The position numbers were made by a program, and so were the translations under genes. From Planctomycetota bacterium (lineage in GTDB: Bacteria > Planctomycetota > Phycisphaerae > Tepidisphaerales > Tepidisphaeraceae), in NCBI GenBank assembly GCA_039182125.1, contig JBCDCH010000005.1, positions 38,135 through 102,134 on the forward strand: a stretch of 64,000 bases of DNA, in the 5' to 3' direction. The notes under the pieces were generated by a model, which saw nothing but the letters and a program-made list of their open reading frames with translations, had not been told where the DNA came from and did no database searches. Each line of letters begins with the position of its first letter. Position 1 is the first letter of the stretch. Below, piece after piece: positions 7,925 through 16,383 of this stretch.

Positions 7925-9124
7925 TCATGCGGGCAGTGGTGTCGGCTCCGAGCCGGGCCGGGATTGTATGCGAGTTTCGCCGGCGGGGAGCGTGGCCCGC
8001 ATGATCCCCAACATCAACCCGCAAAGCAGCAACCCGCTACCACCGGCGCTGACCAGCGGCAGGGAAATGCCCTTGGTCGGCATGGAAACGGTCGCGACCG
8101 CAAGGTTCATCGTCGCCTGCAGTCCGACGGTGAGGCCGACGCCCAGCGCCAGCAGTCGCGGCCCGGCGGGGGTCTCGTCGTTGTGTACGCTTTTCCAGCA
8201 GACGCCGACGATGCCGAGAAACAGCAGCACGACCACGGCCGCGCCGAAGAAGCCGGTCTCCTCGCAGAGGGTGGCGTAGATGAAGTCGGTGGTGTCCTCG
8301 GGCAGGTAGCCGAGCTTTTGCACGCCGCGCCCGAGGCCGGTGCCGGTGAAGCCGCCGTGGGCGAAGGAGGCCAGGGCCTGGACCATGTGGTAGCCCTTGC
8401 CCTCGGCGTCGGCCCAGGGATCGAGGAAGCTGGTGAGTCGGGCGACGCGGTAGGGCTGGTCGATGACGAAGAACGCGCCCATCGCTGCGGCCGGGAGTGT
8501 GCAGAGGCCGAGGTGCCAGAGCTTCGCCCCCGCAACGAGCAGGATGCAGCCGGCGACCGCCGCGATGAGCACCGCCGTGCCGAGGTCCTGGATCGCCACG
8601 AGTCCGCAAACGACCGCCACCGGCAGGCACGCCCCGGCGAACGAGCCGATCGACTTCAACGCATCCTCCCGCGTACACCACCACGCCAGCAGCAACGGCG
8701 TCGCCCATTTCGCCAACTCCGACGCCTGCACCTGGACCGGCCCCAGCGGGAGCCAGCGCCGCGCGCCGTTGACGCTGATGCCGATACCTGGGATCAACAC
8801 CGCCACGCATCCCACGGCGGCCACGAGGAACGCAACCACCGCGAGCTTGCCGATGAGCTTCGACGGTTCGAGGCGGGTGCCGACCCAGTAAAACAGCAAC
8901 GCTGCCGCCGCGAGGAGGGCGTGGCGAATGCCCGTGGGCGTCCAGCGGAACGGGTCGTCCGCGTCGGCCGAGGCGACATTGCTCGCGGCCGATTCCACGG
9001 CGATCACCCCCACGCACAACAGCCCGATCACGCAGAGCGTGAGGACGTGGCGTGCGCGCAGTTGTTCCACGATCTCCGGCAAGATGACAGGAGCATCGGC
9101 CCGTCGCCGCAGGTCGCTGCACAT
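7925..9124 (-). CDS. ftsW: SEDS-family peptidoglycan glycosyltransferase FtsW
   Basis: A multi-pass membrane polymerase that joins lipid II into glycan strands at the division site with a partner class B PBP. Family signatures seen: GARRWLPLGP, QASELAKW, YRVARLTSFLDPWAD, and PEDTTDFIYATLCEETG in the large loop and following helix; about ten hydrophobic segments fit. Adjacency to murG favours FtsW over RodA or SpoVE. The start is the only ATG before the first helix. The 144-nt region upstream contains two inverted repeats. It heads the minus-strand run to murG. Confidence 0.95.
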   Translation of the reverse strand: MCSDLRRRADAPVILPEIVEQLRARHVLTLCVIGLLCVGVIAVESAASNVASADADDPFRWTPTGIRHALLAAAALLFYWVGTRLEPSKLIGKLAVVAFLVAAVGCVAVLIPGIGISVNGARRWLPLGPVQVQASELAKWATPLLLAWWCTREDALKSIGSFAGACLPVAVVCGLVAIQDLGTAVLIAAVAGCILLVAGAKLWHLGLCTLPAAAMGAFFVIDQPYRVARLTSFLDPWADAEGKGYHMVQALASFAHGGFTGTGLGRGVQKLGYLPEDTTDFIYATLCEETGFFGAAVVVLLFLGIVGVCWKSVHNDETPAGPRLLALGVGLTVGLQATMNLAVATVSMPTKGISLPLVSAGGSGLLLCGLMLGIMRATLPAGETRIQSRPGSEPTPLPA

Positions 9125-9132
9125 TTCTCATC

Positions 9133-9201
9133 AGCCGCGTCGCTCCGCGACGCTGGAGTCTCGCAAGGGAGTGCGTCCAGCGTTGCAGGAGCAACGCGGC
9201 T
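9133..9201. repeat. Imperfect inverted repeat upstream of ftsW
   Basis: Arms 9133-9157 and 9176-9201 pair over about 25 bases with one bulge; the differences at the GCGTCGC/GCAACGC positions mostly keep pairing through wobble. It lies between the divergent starts of ftsW and the gene at 9271, so it may affect leader RNA of ftsW, or be one of the dispersed hairpin repeats of this genome. Confidence 0.7.
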
Positions 9202-9202
9202 T

Positions 9203-9236
9203 GGTGCCTGTCACGACGTCACCCGCGACAGGCACC
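9203..9236. repeat. Short perfect inverted repeat GGTGCCTGTC...GACAGGCACC
   Basis: Ten-base arms 9203-9212 and 9227-9236 with a 14-nt loop, directly next to the repeat at 9133-9201. It sits about 35 nt before the ATG at 9271 and could be a leader hairpin or an operator. No T-run follows. Confidence 0.6.
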
Positions 9237-9270
9237 GCCGCATCCGTTAAGCTCCCGCCGAGGAGTTTTC

Positions 9271-9909
9271 ATGTCCGCGATTCTGCTTGCTTTGTCGTTA
9301 CTCGGTTCGGCACCCGCCACGCGGCCGGCGGTCGATCGGCCCGACGTGGTACGTCCGATGGACCCGTGGGTCTTCCGCTGCGTCCTCGATGGCGAGCCAA
9401 GGCGATTGGTGGTCGCGCTTTCGGACCAATGCTTCATGAGCTACGACCTGGATCGCTGCGTGCTCGACAAGATGTGGGTCCCGGCCGAGGATGGCGGCGT
9501 CGAATTGACCGGTACCGTCTACGACCATCGCCATGGCCCACAACCGAGCAGCCGCGGAACGATCGTGTACGAGGTTGGCGACACGGACCGCTGGACGCTT
9601 TTCCGCGACGGTGAGCCCACCGAGCTTGCGCTGCGTTACGTCGGACACCGCGACGTTCGCCTCGGCGTTCAGTTGCACTTCGAGGCCGAAGTCGATGGCA
9701 AGCGGCTCGAGATCGTCGAGTACATCGCGGACATCCGCGCCGTCCACCGACGGAGCATCGGCGTAACGGCCCCGGAAGTGCGGGGCACCCTGCGCACACC
9801 CTGCGGGCACGAGTTGGTCCTGGAAGCTGACGACGGGCCTACTTGGCTACAACTCGGCCGTTGGATGGGCGAAACACTTTTCAATCGTGAGCCCGAAGCC
9901 GAGGGATGA
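9271..9909 (+). CDS. Exported protein of unknown function, companion of the DUF1080 gene
   Basis: A 212-residue protein with a short hydrophobic N-terminus (MSAILLALSLLGSAPA) that looks like a signal peptide. The body opens with MDPWVFRCVLDGEPR and contains YDHRHGPQPSSRGT, a pattern I associate with a module found next to or inside planctomycete sugar-dehydrogenase/DUF1080 proteins; this is from memory, not a search. It lies 87 nt upstream of such a protein in the same direction, so the two likely work together outside the cytoplasm. A start codon preceded by GAGGAG at 9259-9264 supports the ATG used. Its last four codons lie in the inverted repeat at 9895-9976. Confidence 0.65.
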   Translation: MSAILLALSLLGSAPATRPAVDRPDVVRPMDPWVFRCVLDGEPRRLVVALSDQCFMSYDLDRCVLDKMWVPAEDGGVELTGTVYDHRHGPQPSSRGTIVYEVGDTDRWTLFRDGEPTELALRYVGHRDVRLGVQLHFEAEVDGKRLEIVEYIADIRAVHRRSIGVTAPEVRGTLRTPCGHELVLEADDGPTWLQLGRWMGETLFNREPEAEG

Positions 9910-9976
9910 GTCTGCAAATCCCCGAGTGCGGATCGCGACTCGGATCCGAGGATTCGCGGACTCATCCTTCGGCTTC
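9895..9976. repeat. Long imperfect inverted repeat overlapping a stop codon
   Basis: Arms 9895-9924 and 9947-9976 pair at 26 of 30 positions, with a partly palindromic centre rich in GGATC. The left arm encodes the last residues and TGA (9907-9909) of the upstream gene. This repeats the arrangement seen at murC and the MFS gene. The hairpin lies between two genes of the same strand and could stabilise the upstream mRNA or limit readthrough. Confidence 0.75.
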
Positions 9977-9996
9977 AAACCCCCAACCCACACACC

Positions 9997-12606
9997 ATGA
10001 ACTTCCTCCTCCAAACGTGTCTTGCTGTTCAACTCGCGTCGGTGCCGCAGGTTTTGCCTTCGGAGGATGTGGAGCTTGAGCAGGGCGTTTCGCTTCGGGT
10101 GTACGACGTGAGTCGTGAGCTGCCGTTGATGCCGACGCTGGTCGAGGGGCAGACGCCGAACGTAAGCAAGCGGGTCGATGGGCTGACGCTGATCGATGGC
10201 GCATACGAACTCGACGACCTGTTCCTCGCGACCGCCGACACCTGGCTCAAGGTCGACGAGGCCGGCACCTACGAGTTCGTCGTCGAGGCCGACGATGGCG
10301 TCATCCTCGAGATCAACGACGTCGTCGTCGCCCAGGGCAACACCAGCTACCCGCACGTTCTGCAGACCGGCTTGAAATTGGAAGAGGGTTTTCACAAGCT
10401 GCGCGTCACGCTTTGGGAGGCCAAGGGTCAGGCGATCATGCGCGTCGGCTGGCGGAAGATGAACGACGAGGCGTTTGAGACGATTCCGACGGACTTGCTC
10501 TTCACAGAGGCCGACCAGGTCCGCCCGACCTCGCCGGGGCCCAAGAACGTCATCCTGCCCGACGGGGTCGACGCGAAGTTGATGACCGCCGGCAACGGCC
10601 GACCGCTCAATGGCGTTCACCCCTATCTCGAACTGACCAACCTCCGTCCTGACGGCTTCGAGCCAAAGGTCGGCGGCATGACGTTCATCGACGGCCAACT
10701 CGCCGTCTGCACATGGGACCGTGTCGGCGGCGTCTACCTCGTCGGCGGCGATGAGGTGACGAAGATCGCCGAAGGTCTCGCCGAGCCGCTGGGCATGTTC
10801 CACATTGACGGCCGGACGTTCGTGCTGCAGAAGCAGGAGCTGACCGAGCTGATCGACGAGGACGGCGACGGCGTGACCGACTTCTACAAGGCCGCCGTCA
10901 CCGGCTGGCCGACGTCGGCCAACTTCCACGAGTTCGCGTTCGGCCTCGAAGGCCGCATGACCGACGACGGCCCCCGGCTCTACGGCGCGCTCGCTGTCGC
11001 GATCGACCCCGGCGGTCGCACGACCGTGCCGCAGGTGCCGGGTCGGGGCGTCGTCATCGAGATGGACCCCGATGCCGGTACGTACGAAGTCCTCGCCCAA
11101 GGCGTCCGCACGCCCAACGGCGTCGGCTTCGGCGTCGATGGCGAACTGTTCGTGCTCGACAACCAGGGCGACTGGTTGCCCGAGTCGAAGATGAGTCACG
11201 TTCCGCTCGACGGCGAGCCACGGTTTCTCGGTTCGCACATGACGCCGGATCATCCGTGGGCGGACCTGGTGCCGCCGGACCCGGTGGTCTGGCTGCCCCA
11301 GGGCGAGATCGGCAACTCACCCACGCAGCCGACGCTGCTGCCGGACAACTGGGGTCCTTACGCCGGCGACATGGTCCACGGCGACGTCACCCACGGCGGC
11401 GTCAAGCGCGTCTTTGTCGAGGAAGTCAACGGCCAATACCAGGGCGCGGTCTTCCGCTTTACCCAAGGCATGGAGGCCGGTGTCAACCGGCTGCTCGTCG
11501 GCCCCAACGGCGATCTGTTCGTCGGCATGATCGGCTCGACCGGCAACTGGGGCGATGGCTCCGGGCAGTTCCACGGGCTCCAGAAACTCACGCCCGGACA
11601 GACGCTGCCGTTCGAGATGGCCGAAGTGGCCGCGACGGAAACGGGCTTCACGATTACGCTGACCAAGCCCGCCGCCGAGGCGTTCGATGCCGAGCACTTC
11701 GCCGTCGTCGACTACCGCTACGACCCGACCAGCCAGTACGGCGGCCCGAAGAAGGACGTGCGCGATCTGTCGGTGTCCGGTGTCAATTGGAACGATGACC
11801 GGACGCGCGTGACGCTCGACATTCCCGACCTGCAGCCGGGCCGTGTGGTGCATCTCGTGCTCGTCGACATGGCCGATGTCGAGGGCAACCTGCCGTGGAC
11901 GACCGAGGCGTGGTACACGCTCAACCAGGTCCCCGGCCAGACCCGGGCACCCAAGCAAGTCATGATGCCCAAACTCACCGAAGCCGAGATTGCCGACGGA
12001 TGGAAGCTGCTGTTCAACGGCCGCGACACGGCCGGCTGGCACAACGTGAACTCGGAAGACATCTCCGGCGCATGGGCCGCGACCGAGGCGGGCGAGCTGC
12101 ATCTGCAATGGGCCGGCGGCGGGGACATCGTCACCGATGAGACGTACGGTGACTTCGAACTCTCGCTCGAATGGAAGATCAGCGAGGGCGGCAACAGCGG
12201 CATTTTCTACCGCGGCGTCGAGACACCCGGCGAGCCGATCTTCACCACCGCCCTGGAGATGCAGGTCCTCGACGACCAGCGCCACGGCGACGCGAAGAAC
12301 GGCCGCGACCGGTGGGCCGGGGCGCTCTACGCGCTCTACGCCGTGCCCGATCCGTCGCCGGCCAATCCCGCGGGGCAGTGGAACCACGCCATCGTGCGCC
12401 TGAAAGACAATCAGCTCACCCACATCCTCAACGGCGCGGTGATCCTCGAAACCGAGCTCTGGGGCGAGGACTTCACGCAGCGCGTCGCCGAGAGCAAGTT
12501 CGCCAGCATGCCCGGCTTCGCCAAAGCCGACCGCGGCGTCATCGGCCTGCAAGACCACGGCGATCTGGTCTGGTACCGCAACGTGAAGATCCGCGAGCTG
12601 GATTGA
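9997..12606 (+). CDS. Exported PA14 / beta-propeller / DUF1080 protein
   Basis: 869 residues with a signal-like N-terminus. Three parts are visible. Residues ~25-165 form a PA14-type domain (EAGTYEFVVEADDGVILEIN then RVGW). Residues ~180-540 resemble the glucose/sorbosone dehydrogenase beta-propeller (GGMTFIDGQLAVCTWDRVG, RTPNGVGFGVDGELFV, GDMVHGDVTHGG). Residues ~657-868 are a DUF1080 domain (3-keto-disaccharide hydrolase type, concanavalin-like fold: WKLLFNGRDTAGW, EGGNSGIFYRG). Such proteins are common in planctomycetes and thought to act on sugars outside the cytoplasm; the exact substrate is unknown. It pairs with the exported protein just upstream. Confidence 0.85.
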   Translation: MNFLLQTCLAVQLASVPQVLPSEDVELEQGVSLRVYDVSRELPLMPTLVEGQTPNVSKRVDGLTLIDGAYELDDLFLATADTWLKVDEAGTYEFVVEADDGVILEINDVVVAQGNTSYPHVLQTGLKLEEGFHKLRVTLWEAKGQAIMRVGWRKMNDEAFETIPTDLLFTEADQVRPTSPGPKNVILPDGVDAKLMTAGNGRPLNGVHPYLELTNLRPDGFEPKVGGMTFIDGQLAVCTWDRVGGVYLVGGDEVTKIAEGLAEPLGMFHIDGRTFVLQKQELTELIDEDGDGVTDFYKAAVTGWPTSANFHEFAFGLEGRMTDDGPRLYGALAVAIDPGGRTTVPQVPGRGVVIEMDPDAGTYEVLAQGVRTPNGVGFGVDGELFVLDNQGDWLPESKMSHVPLDGEPRFLGSHMTPDHPWADLVPPDPVVWLPQGEIGNSPTQPTLLPDNWGPYAGDMVHGDVTHGGVKRVFVEEVNGQYQGAVFRFTQGMEAGVNRLLVGPNGDLFVGMIGSTGNWGDGSGQFHGLQKLTPGQTLPFEMAEVAATETGFTITLTKPAAEAFDAEHFAVVDYRYDPTSQYGGPKKDVRDLSVSGVNWNDDRTRVTLDIPDLQPGRVVHLVLVDMADVEGNLPWTTEAWYTLNQVPGQTRAPKQVMMPKLTEAEIADGWKLLFNGRDTAGWHNVNSEDISGAWAATEAGELHLQWAGGGDIVTDETYGDFELSLEWKISEGGNSGIFYRGVETPGEPIFTTALEMQVLDDQRHGDAKNGRDRWAGALYALYAVPDPSPANPAGQWNHAIVRLKDNQLTHILNGAVILETELWGEDFTQRVAESKFASMPGFAKADRGVIGLQDHGDLVWYRNVKIRELD

Positions 12607-12636
12607 TGACGCACGCGAGGGTCGTTCTCTCCAAGT

Positions 12637-12743
12637 AGCCGGGCGACTACGTCGCCCTGGCCGCGACTATTTACCTGGCGCAATCAGGCAACTTCAGCCC
12701 GTCCCGTACATCCCCGAGGCCAGGGCGATGTAATCGCCCGGCT
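12637..12743. repeat. 26-nt inverted repeat with AGCCGGGCGA core
   Basis: Arms 12637-12662 and 12718-12743 pair at 24 of 26 positions across a 55-nt centre; each arm also folds alone around GGGCGA...TCGCCC. The core AGCCGGGCGATT...ATCGCCCGGCT recurs in the hairpin at 16215-16241, so this is a repeated element. It lies between the DUF1080 gene and the membrane protein at 12761. Nothing else was seen in the gap. Confidence 0.8.
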
Positions 12744-12760
12744 GCTTGGTGATTCAAAGC

Positions 12761-13528
12761 ATGAGACCGACCGCGCTACGCTCTTCGCGCATGGAGCGAT
12801 CGGTCGGTGTCAACTTCTCACTTCGCGGCGCGATCGCCGACGGCTTGCACGCGGGGCGTGCGAACCTGCGGCCGGGGTTGCTGCTCTGGTGCTTCGCGTT
12901 GGCGATCGCGCTGGGCTACTACTTCGTGTCTCCGGTGCATGACGGGCTTGAGCGTGTTGCCGATCTCAAGCGGCAGTACGGTTTCGTCTTCAGCGGCATC
13001 AGCACCGCCGTGCTCGCGGCAGTGGTGCCGCTGCTTCTCGGACGGGCGTTCGGCATTCTGCGGCTGCCCGACGCGTGGGGTTGGTTCGTGCTCGTCACCT
13101 TCTGGGCGTACCGCGGGATGGAGGTAGACGGCTTCTATCAGTTGCAGGCGTGGGTCTTCGGCGACACCAACGCGGCTCCGGTCGTGGCGACGAAGATTGC
13201 CGTCGATCAGTTCGGCTACTCCGTGTTTTGGGCCGTGCCGACGATGGTGCTGGCGTACCGCATTCGCGACCGGCAGGCATGGCCGCGCCCTGGGCAGTGG
13301 CGTCAGTGGTACCTCGATGAGGTGCTGCCCAAGACCATCGCCAACTGGATGATCTGGGTTCCCGCGCTGGCCGCGATCTACGCGCTGCCGTCGGCGTTGC
13401 AGCTACCGATGTCGAACATCGTGAACTGCCTGTGGGTGCTCATTTTCAGCTTCATGACCGCGCGGACCGACACGGACCCGCGCGGCGAGCCGGTCGAGCA
13501 CGCCGGTGCCGATCAGACCCGGTCGTAG
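12761..13528 (+). CDS. Membrane protein, possibly Mpv17/PMP22-like
   Basis: About 255 residues with four or five hydrophobic segments. The last ~80 residues (QWYLDEVLPKTIANWMIW, VPALAAIYALPSALQLP, NIVNCLWVLIFSFM) follow the layout of the C-terminal signature of the eukaryotic Mpv17/PMP22 family (conserved Trp, Pro and an N-x-x-W helix), and KIAVDQFGYSVFW resembles its K-x3-DQ element. This is a pattern impression, not a proven match. Starts at 12761 and 12791 are both possible; the first is used. It overlaps the convergent DUF1579 gene by 16 nt. Confidence 0.6.
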   Translation: MRPTALRSSRMERSVGVNFSLRGAIADGLHAGRANLRPGLLLWCFALAIALGYYFVSPVHDGLERVADLKRQYGFVFSGISTAVLAAVVPLLLGRAFGILRLPDAWGWFVLVTFWAYRGMEVDGFYQLQAWVFGDTNAAPVVATKIAVDQFGYSVFWAVPTMVLAYRIRDRQAWPRPGQWRQWYLDEVLPKTIANWMIWVPALAAIYALPSALQLPMSNIVNCLWVLIFSFMTARTDTDPRGEPVEHAGADQTRS

Positions 13529-14112
13529 ATGATCGTGAAGGTGTGGACCATCTCGCCGCCGGGCACCATCGCCTCGTACATCTTGAAGACGTGGCGGTCG
13601 TCGCTCTCGACGATGAGCTCCTGCTTGTACGGTTTCATCTTGCCGGTCATCGGGTCGGCGTACTTGCCCTCGAAGGTGAAGGTCTTGCCGTCCTCGCTGA
13701 CGGTGCCGTAGGCGATGGCCATTCCGCTGGACATGGAGTCGACCCAGACGGACTGGTACTTGCCGGTGACGTTGTCGTAGCCGGTCATGCTCATGCCGGT
13801 GAACGCCATGCCCATCATGTTGCCGGCGTAGGTCTGCTGCACGAATCGGCCGTCCATCACCCATGCGCTGCTGGCAGTGCCCTTGCTTTCCATCGGCTCC
13901 TGCCCGGGCATCTGCATGATCGAGGTCGTCTCCCACTCGCCGACGAACGGGCTGAGCATCTCGTGTTTCTCGCCGGGCATGCCGGCTTCGATGTACGCCT
14001 CCATCATCGCCATCTCCTCCGGCGACATTTGGGGCATTTCTTCCATCGCGTCGGCGGGCTTGGTGGCCGGTTCGAGCGTGAGCAGGGCGGTGAGCAGGAG
14101 TGTCGTGAGCAT
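13513..14112 (-). CDS. Exported DUF1579 family protein
   Basis: 199 residues starting with a signal peptide (MLTTLLLTALLTLEPATKPA). The body has the DUF1579 pattern: HEMLSPFVGEWETTS, then repeated beta strands such as GTASSAWVMDGRFVQQTY, YDNVTGKYQSVWVDSM and GKTFTFEGKYADP. The fold is probably a lipocalin-like beta barrel; the function is unknown. The start is set by AAAGG eight bases before the ATG at 14112; the open frame runs on upstream but only through the opposite strand of moeA coding sequence. The segment EEMPQMSPEEMAMMEAYIEAGM is rich in methionine and acid residues. Confidence 0.78.
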   Translation of the reverse strand: MLTTLLLTALLTLEPATKPADAMEEMPQMSPEEMAMMEAYIEAGMPGEKHEMLSPFVGEWETTSIMQMPGQEPMESKGTASSAWVMDGRFVQQTYAGNMMGMAFTGMSMTGYDNVTGKYQSVWVDSMSSGMAIAYGTVSEDGKTFTFEGKYADPMTGKMKPYKQELIVESDDRHVFKMYEAMVPGGEMVHTFTIIYDRV

Positions 14113-14128
14113 GGGTGTTGCCTTTCGT

Positions 14129-14144
14129 ATGGAGAAGTCTCCAT
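14129..14144. promoter_or_regulatory. Palindrome ATGGAGAAGTCTCCAT upstream of the DUF1579 gene
   Basis: A near-perfect 16-nt palindrome 17 nt before the start codon and next to the AAAGG site. It could be a protein-binding operator or a small RNA hairpin shielding the ribosome site. Function inferred only from position. Confidence 0.4.
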
Positions 14145-14153
14145 CGTCGCCGA

Positions 14154-15440
14154 TCACCGTGGGATTGGCAAGACTTTCACGAGTTCGCCGGCCGCGTGGG
14201 GCGGGTCCTGTTCGGGCCGAACCAGCAGCGCGTCGGCCTGGGCGAGGGTGAACACGTCCGCACTGCCGCGCCACGCCAGCGGGTGTACCCCCGCCTCGTC
14301 GAGCCTGCACGGCTGGTAGAACTCGCGCGGCCCGTTCGCCTTCTCCAACGGCGCCGCCAGCGGCATCGGCAACAGCGGCATCTCCTTGCTCGGATCGCCG
14401 CCGCCAAGCCGAATCAGTAATCGCGATGCAAGTCGCAGCGTGCAAACAAACGCCGACACCGGATTCCCGGGCAAGCCGAACGCGTACCTGGGCCGACCGG
14501 TGTTCGACTTCTCCGCCGGAAGCACCGCAAACACGAATGGCTTACCCGGCCGGATACGCAGCTTGTTGATGCGAAACTCAAAGCCGAAGCTCTTCAGCAG
14601 GCTCGGGATGTGATCATGCCGGCTCATGCTCATGCCGCCGGTGAGCACCAACGCGTCGCCGCCGATCGCTTTGCGTTGCAAGGCTCGTTCGATCTCGCGA
14701 TAGAGAATCTCGCGGACATCGGGCAGAGTGTGCCGGTAGCGAACTGTGACGCAGCCCATGGCGGCGAGCAGGCGTCGGACCGGCTCACCGATGGAGTTGC
14801 GGGTCTGGTAACGCCCGGGTGTCTGACCGTCGTGCACGACTTCGGTGCCCGTGCAAAGGACGAGCACGCGGGGCTTCCGAAAGACGGCAGCTTCGTGGGC
14901 CACGGCAGTTGCGGCGGTCGCGGTTCCCCCGGTCAGCCGTGAGCCGGTCGGTAGGATTGTCGCCCCGGCAGGGCGGTCCGAACCTTCAGGCGCGATTGCG
15001 TCACCGGCGTTGACATCACCTTGGACCGTCACGCGGTCCAGGCCGATCCACTCGCCCGGGGCGATGCCTGGACGGTGGTGGACCTTGCAACGTTCGATCG
15101 GCACGATCGCGTCGGTGCCCGGCGGCAAGGGTGCGCCCGTCGCGATGCGAATCGCGTCGCCGGGTTGCCAGCCGGTGACGAGTGTGCCCGCTGACGCATC
15201 GCCGACGACTTCGAACTCGCGTCGGTCGCCGTCGACCTCCGACGCTTTGATCGCGAACCCATCCATCAGCGCCTTGTCATACGGCGGGTAGGGTCGATCG
15301 GTCCGAAGTGGCTCGGCAAGGCGCCCGGTCTGCGACAAGCCGGCGGAGCGACGTTCCAAGCGCGTCTCCACCGGCTCCCCGTCCAGCACCGCGATCGCCT
15401 CGGTCACGCTCATCTCCGGCAGCGGAATGTTATCGGTCAT
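14154..15440 (-). CDS. moeA: Molybdopterin molybdenumtransferase
   Basis: Inserts molybdate into adenylated molybdopterin to finish the molybdenum cofactor. Motifs seen: PYDKALMDGFA near residue 45 (usually DKSAMDG; here Lys-Ala-Leu), ATGAPLPPGTDAIVP near 95, the G-domain VLVLCTGTEVV near 190, LTGGMSMSRHD near 262 (the family has GG-x-S-x-G; here Ser-Arg), and AFGLPGNPVSAFV near 325. The length of 428 fits. No other cofactor genes are in the window, so it is isolated. The two deviations from consensus do not remove the main acidic residues. Confidence 0.9.
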   Translation of the reverse strand: MTDNIPLPEMSVTEAIAVLDGEPVETRLERRSAGLSQTGRLAEPLRTDRPYPPYDKALMDGFAIKASEVDGDRREFEVVGDASAGTLVTGWQPGDAIRIATGAPLPPGTDAIVPIERCKVHHRPGIAPGEWIGLDRVTVQGDVNAGDAIAPEGSDRPAGATILPTGSRLTGGTATAATAVAHEAAVFRKPRVLVLCTGTEVVHDGQTPGRYQTRNSIGEPVRRLLAAMGCVTVRYRHTLPDVREILYREIERALQRKAIGGDALVLTGGMSMSRHDHIPSLLKSFGFEFRINKLRIRPGKPFVFAVLPAEKSNTGRPRYAFGLPGNPVSAFVCTLRLASRLLIRLGGGDPSKEMPLLPMPLAAPLEKANGPREFYQPCRLDEAGVHPLAWRGSADVFTLAQADALLVRPEQDPPHAAGELVKVLPIPR

Positions 15441-15582
15441 GGCCGGGAGCGTAGCAGACCGCCAACGTCCTCTAATCGACCGGTGGCCAATCGCGGGCGC
15501 GGCTTCAGCGACGTGACCTGACGACCGATGAAACTGTTAACCGAGGCTCAGGGGCTGACGTTGTTACTCCCATTCGAATCCC

Positions 15583-16191
15583 ATGACCCACTTCTATGTT
15601 GTCGATGACGACGCGGCGATCCGCCGACTGACGGCCGCGTTTCTCGAGCGGGCCGGCCATAACGTGCGGACGTTCGCCGACGCCGCCGCTTTCAAAGTCG
15701 CGTTCGACGCCGACGGCAAGCCCGACGATTGCGTGCTGCTCGACCTCGATCTGCCCGGTGAAGGCGGGCAGGAGATCCAAGATTGGCTCGCCGACCGTGC
15801 CGAGCCGCCGAAGGTTTTCGTGATCACCGGCGAGGTCGATGTGCCAACGGCCGTGACGTTGATGCGCCGCGGTGCCAAGGATCTGCTGATCAAGCCGTTC
15901 ACCGAACGGGAACTGCTGGACCGAATCTCCGACGCGATTACGCGCCACGACACCCGGGTCGAAGCCACACCCGAGCAGAAACAAGCCATCGGCCAACTGA
16001 CTCCCCGGGAACGCGAGGTGTTCGAGCTCGTCGCGGCGGGTGATGCGAACAAACAGGTCGCGTTCAAGCTCGGTATCAGCCAGCGGACCGTCGAGGTGCA
16101 TCGCGGCCGGGTCATGCAAAAGCTCAACGCCGATAGCCTGGCCGATCTGGTGGTGTTGGCCATCGCGACCGGTACCCGCCAAGCCGTCTGA
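15583..16191 (+). CDS. FixJ-type response regulator
   Basis: 202 residues. Residues 1-120 are a receiver domain with VVDDD at the N-terminus, the phosphate-accepting aspartate in CVLLDLDLPG, Thr in VITGE and the conserved lysine in LLIKPF. Residues ~140-200 are a LuxR-type helix-turn-helix (LTPREREVFELVAAG, KLGISQRTVEVHRGRVMQKL). This is the FixJ layout for transcription activation. No histidine kinase is nearby, so it is an orphan here. It lies upstream of the flagellin-like gene and ends in a terminator-like hairpin, so it is a separate unit. Confidence 0.92.
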   Translation: MTHFYVVDDDAAIRRLTAAFLERAGHNVRTFADAAAFKVAFDADGKPDDCVLLDLDLPGEGGQEIQDWLADRAEPPKVFVITGEVDVPTAVTLMRRGAKDLLIKPFTERELLDRISDAITRHDTRVEATPEQKQAIGQLTPREREVFELVAAGDANKQVAFKLGISQRTVEVHRGRVMQKLNADSLADLVVLAIATGTRQAV

Positions 16192-16214
16192 GGCACCCAT
16201 TCGATTTCTCACGG

Positions 16215-16246
16215 CAGCCGGGCGATTCGATCGCCCGGCTGTTTCG
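16215..16246 (+). terminator. Hairpin CAGCCGGGCGA...TCGCCCGGCTG after the response regulator
   Basis: Perfect 11-bp stem (16215-16225 with 16231-16241), 5-nt loop, then TTTCG. GC-rich stem with a short T tract suits a weak intrinsic terminator. The sequence shares its AGCCGGGCGATT core with the repeat at 12637-12743. Confidence 0.6.
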
Positions 16247-16352
16247 ACTGTCCGCTGATGGCATTGGGTGTATCCGCGTAGGGGAATGCGCTTACGCACG
16301 AGACACAGTGGGGCAAGTCCCATCTGGTCGGTGCGGTCGCTGAATCTGACTT

Positions 16353-16379
16353 CTTGCTCGTCACCAAGACACGAGCAAG
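16353..16379 (+). promoter_or_regulatory. Hairpin just before the flagellin-like start codon
   Basis: CTTGCTCGT (16353-16361) pairs perfectly with ACGAGCAAG (16371-16379), four bases before the ATG at 16384. The only purine-rich stretch that could serve as ribosome site (GAGCAAG) is inside the right arm, so the stem would hide it. It may control translation; this is inference. Confidence 0.5.
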
Positions 16380-16383
16380 CACG

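Noticed and set aside
15570..15585. TTCGAATCCC, which resembles a tRNA T-loop
   Set aside because: No acceptor, D or anticodon stem can be formed upstream, and no CCA or discriminator context is present.
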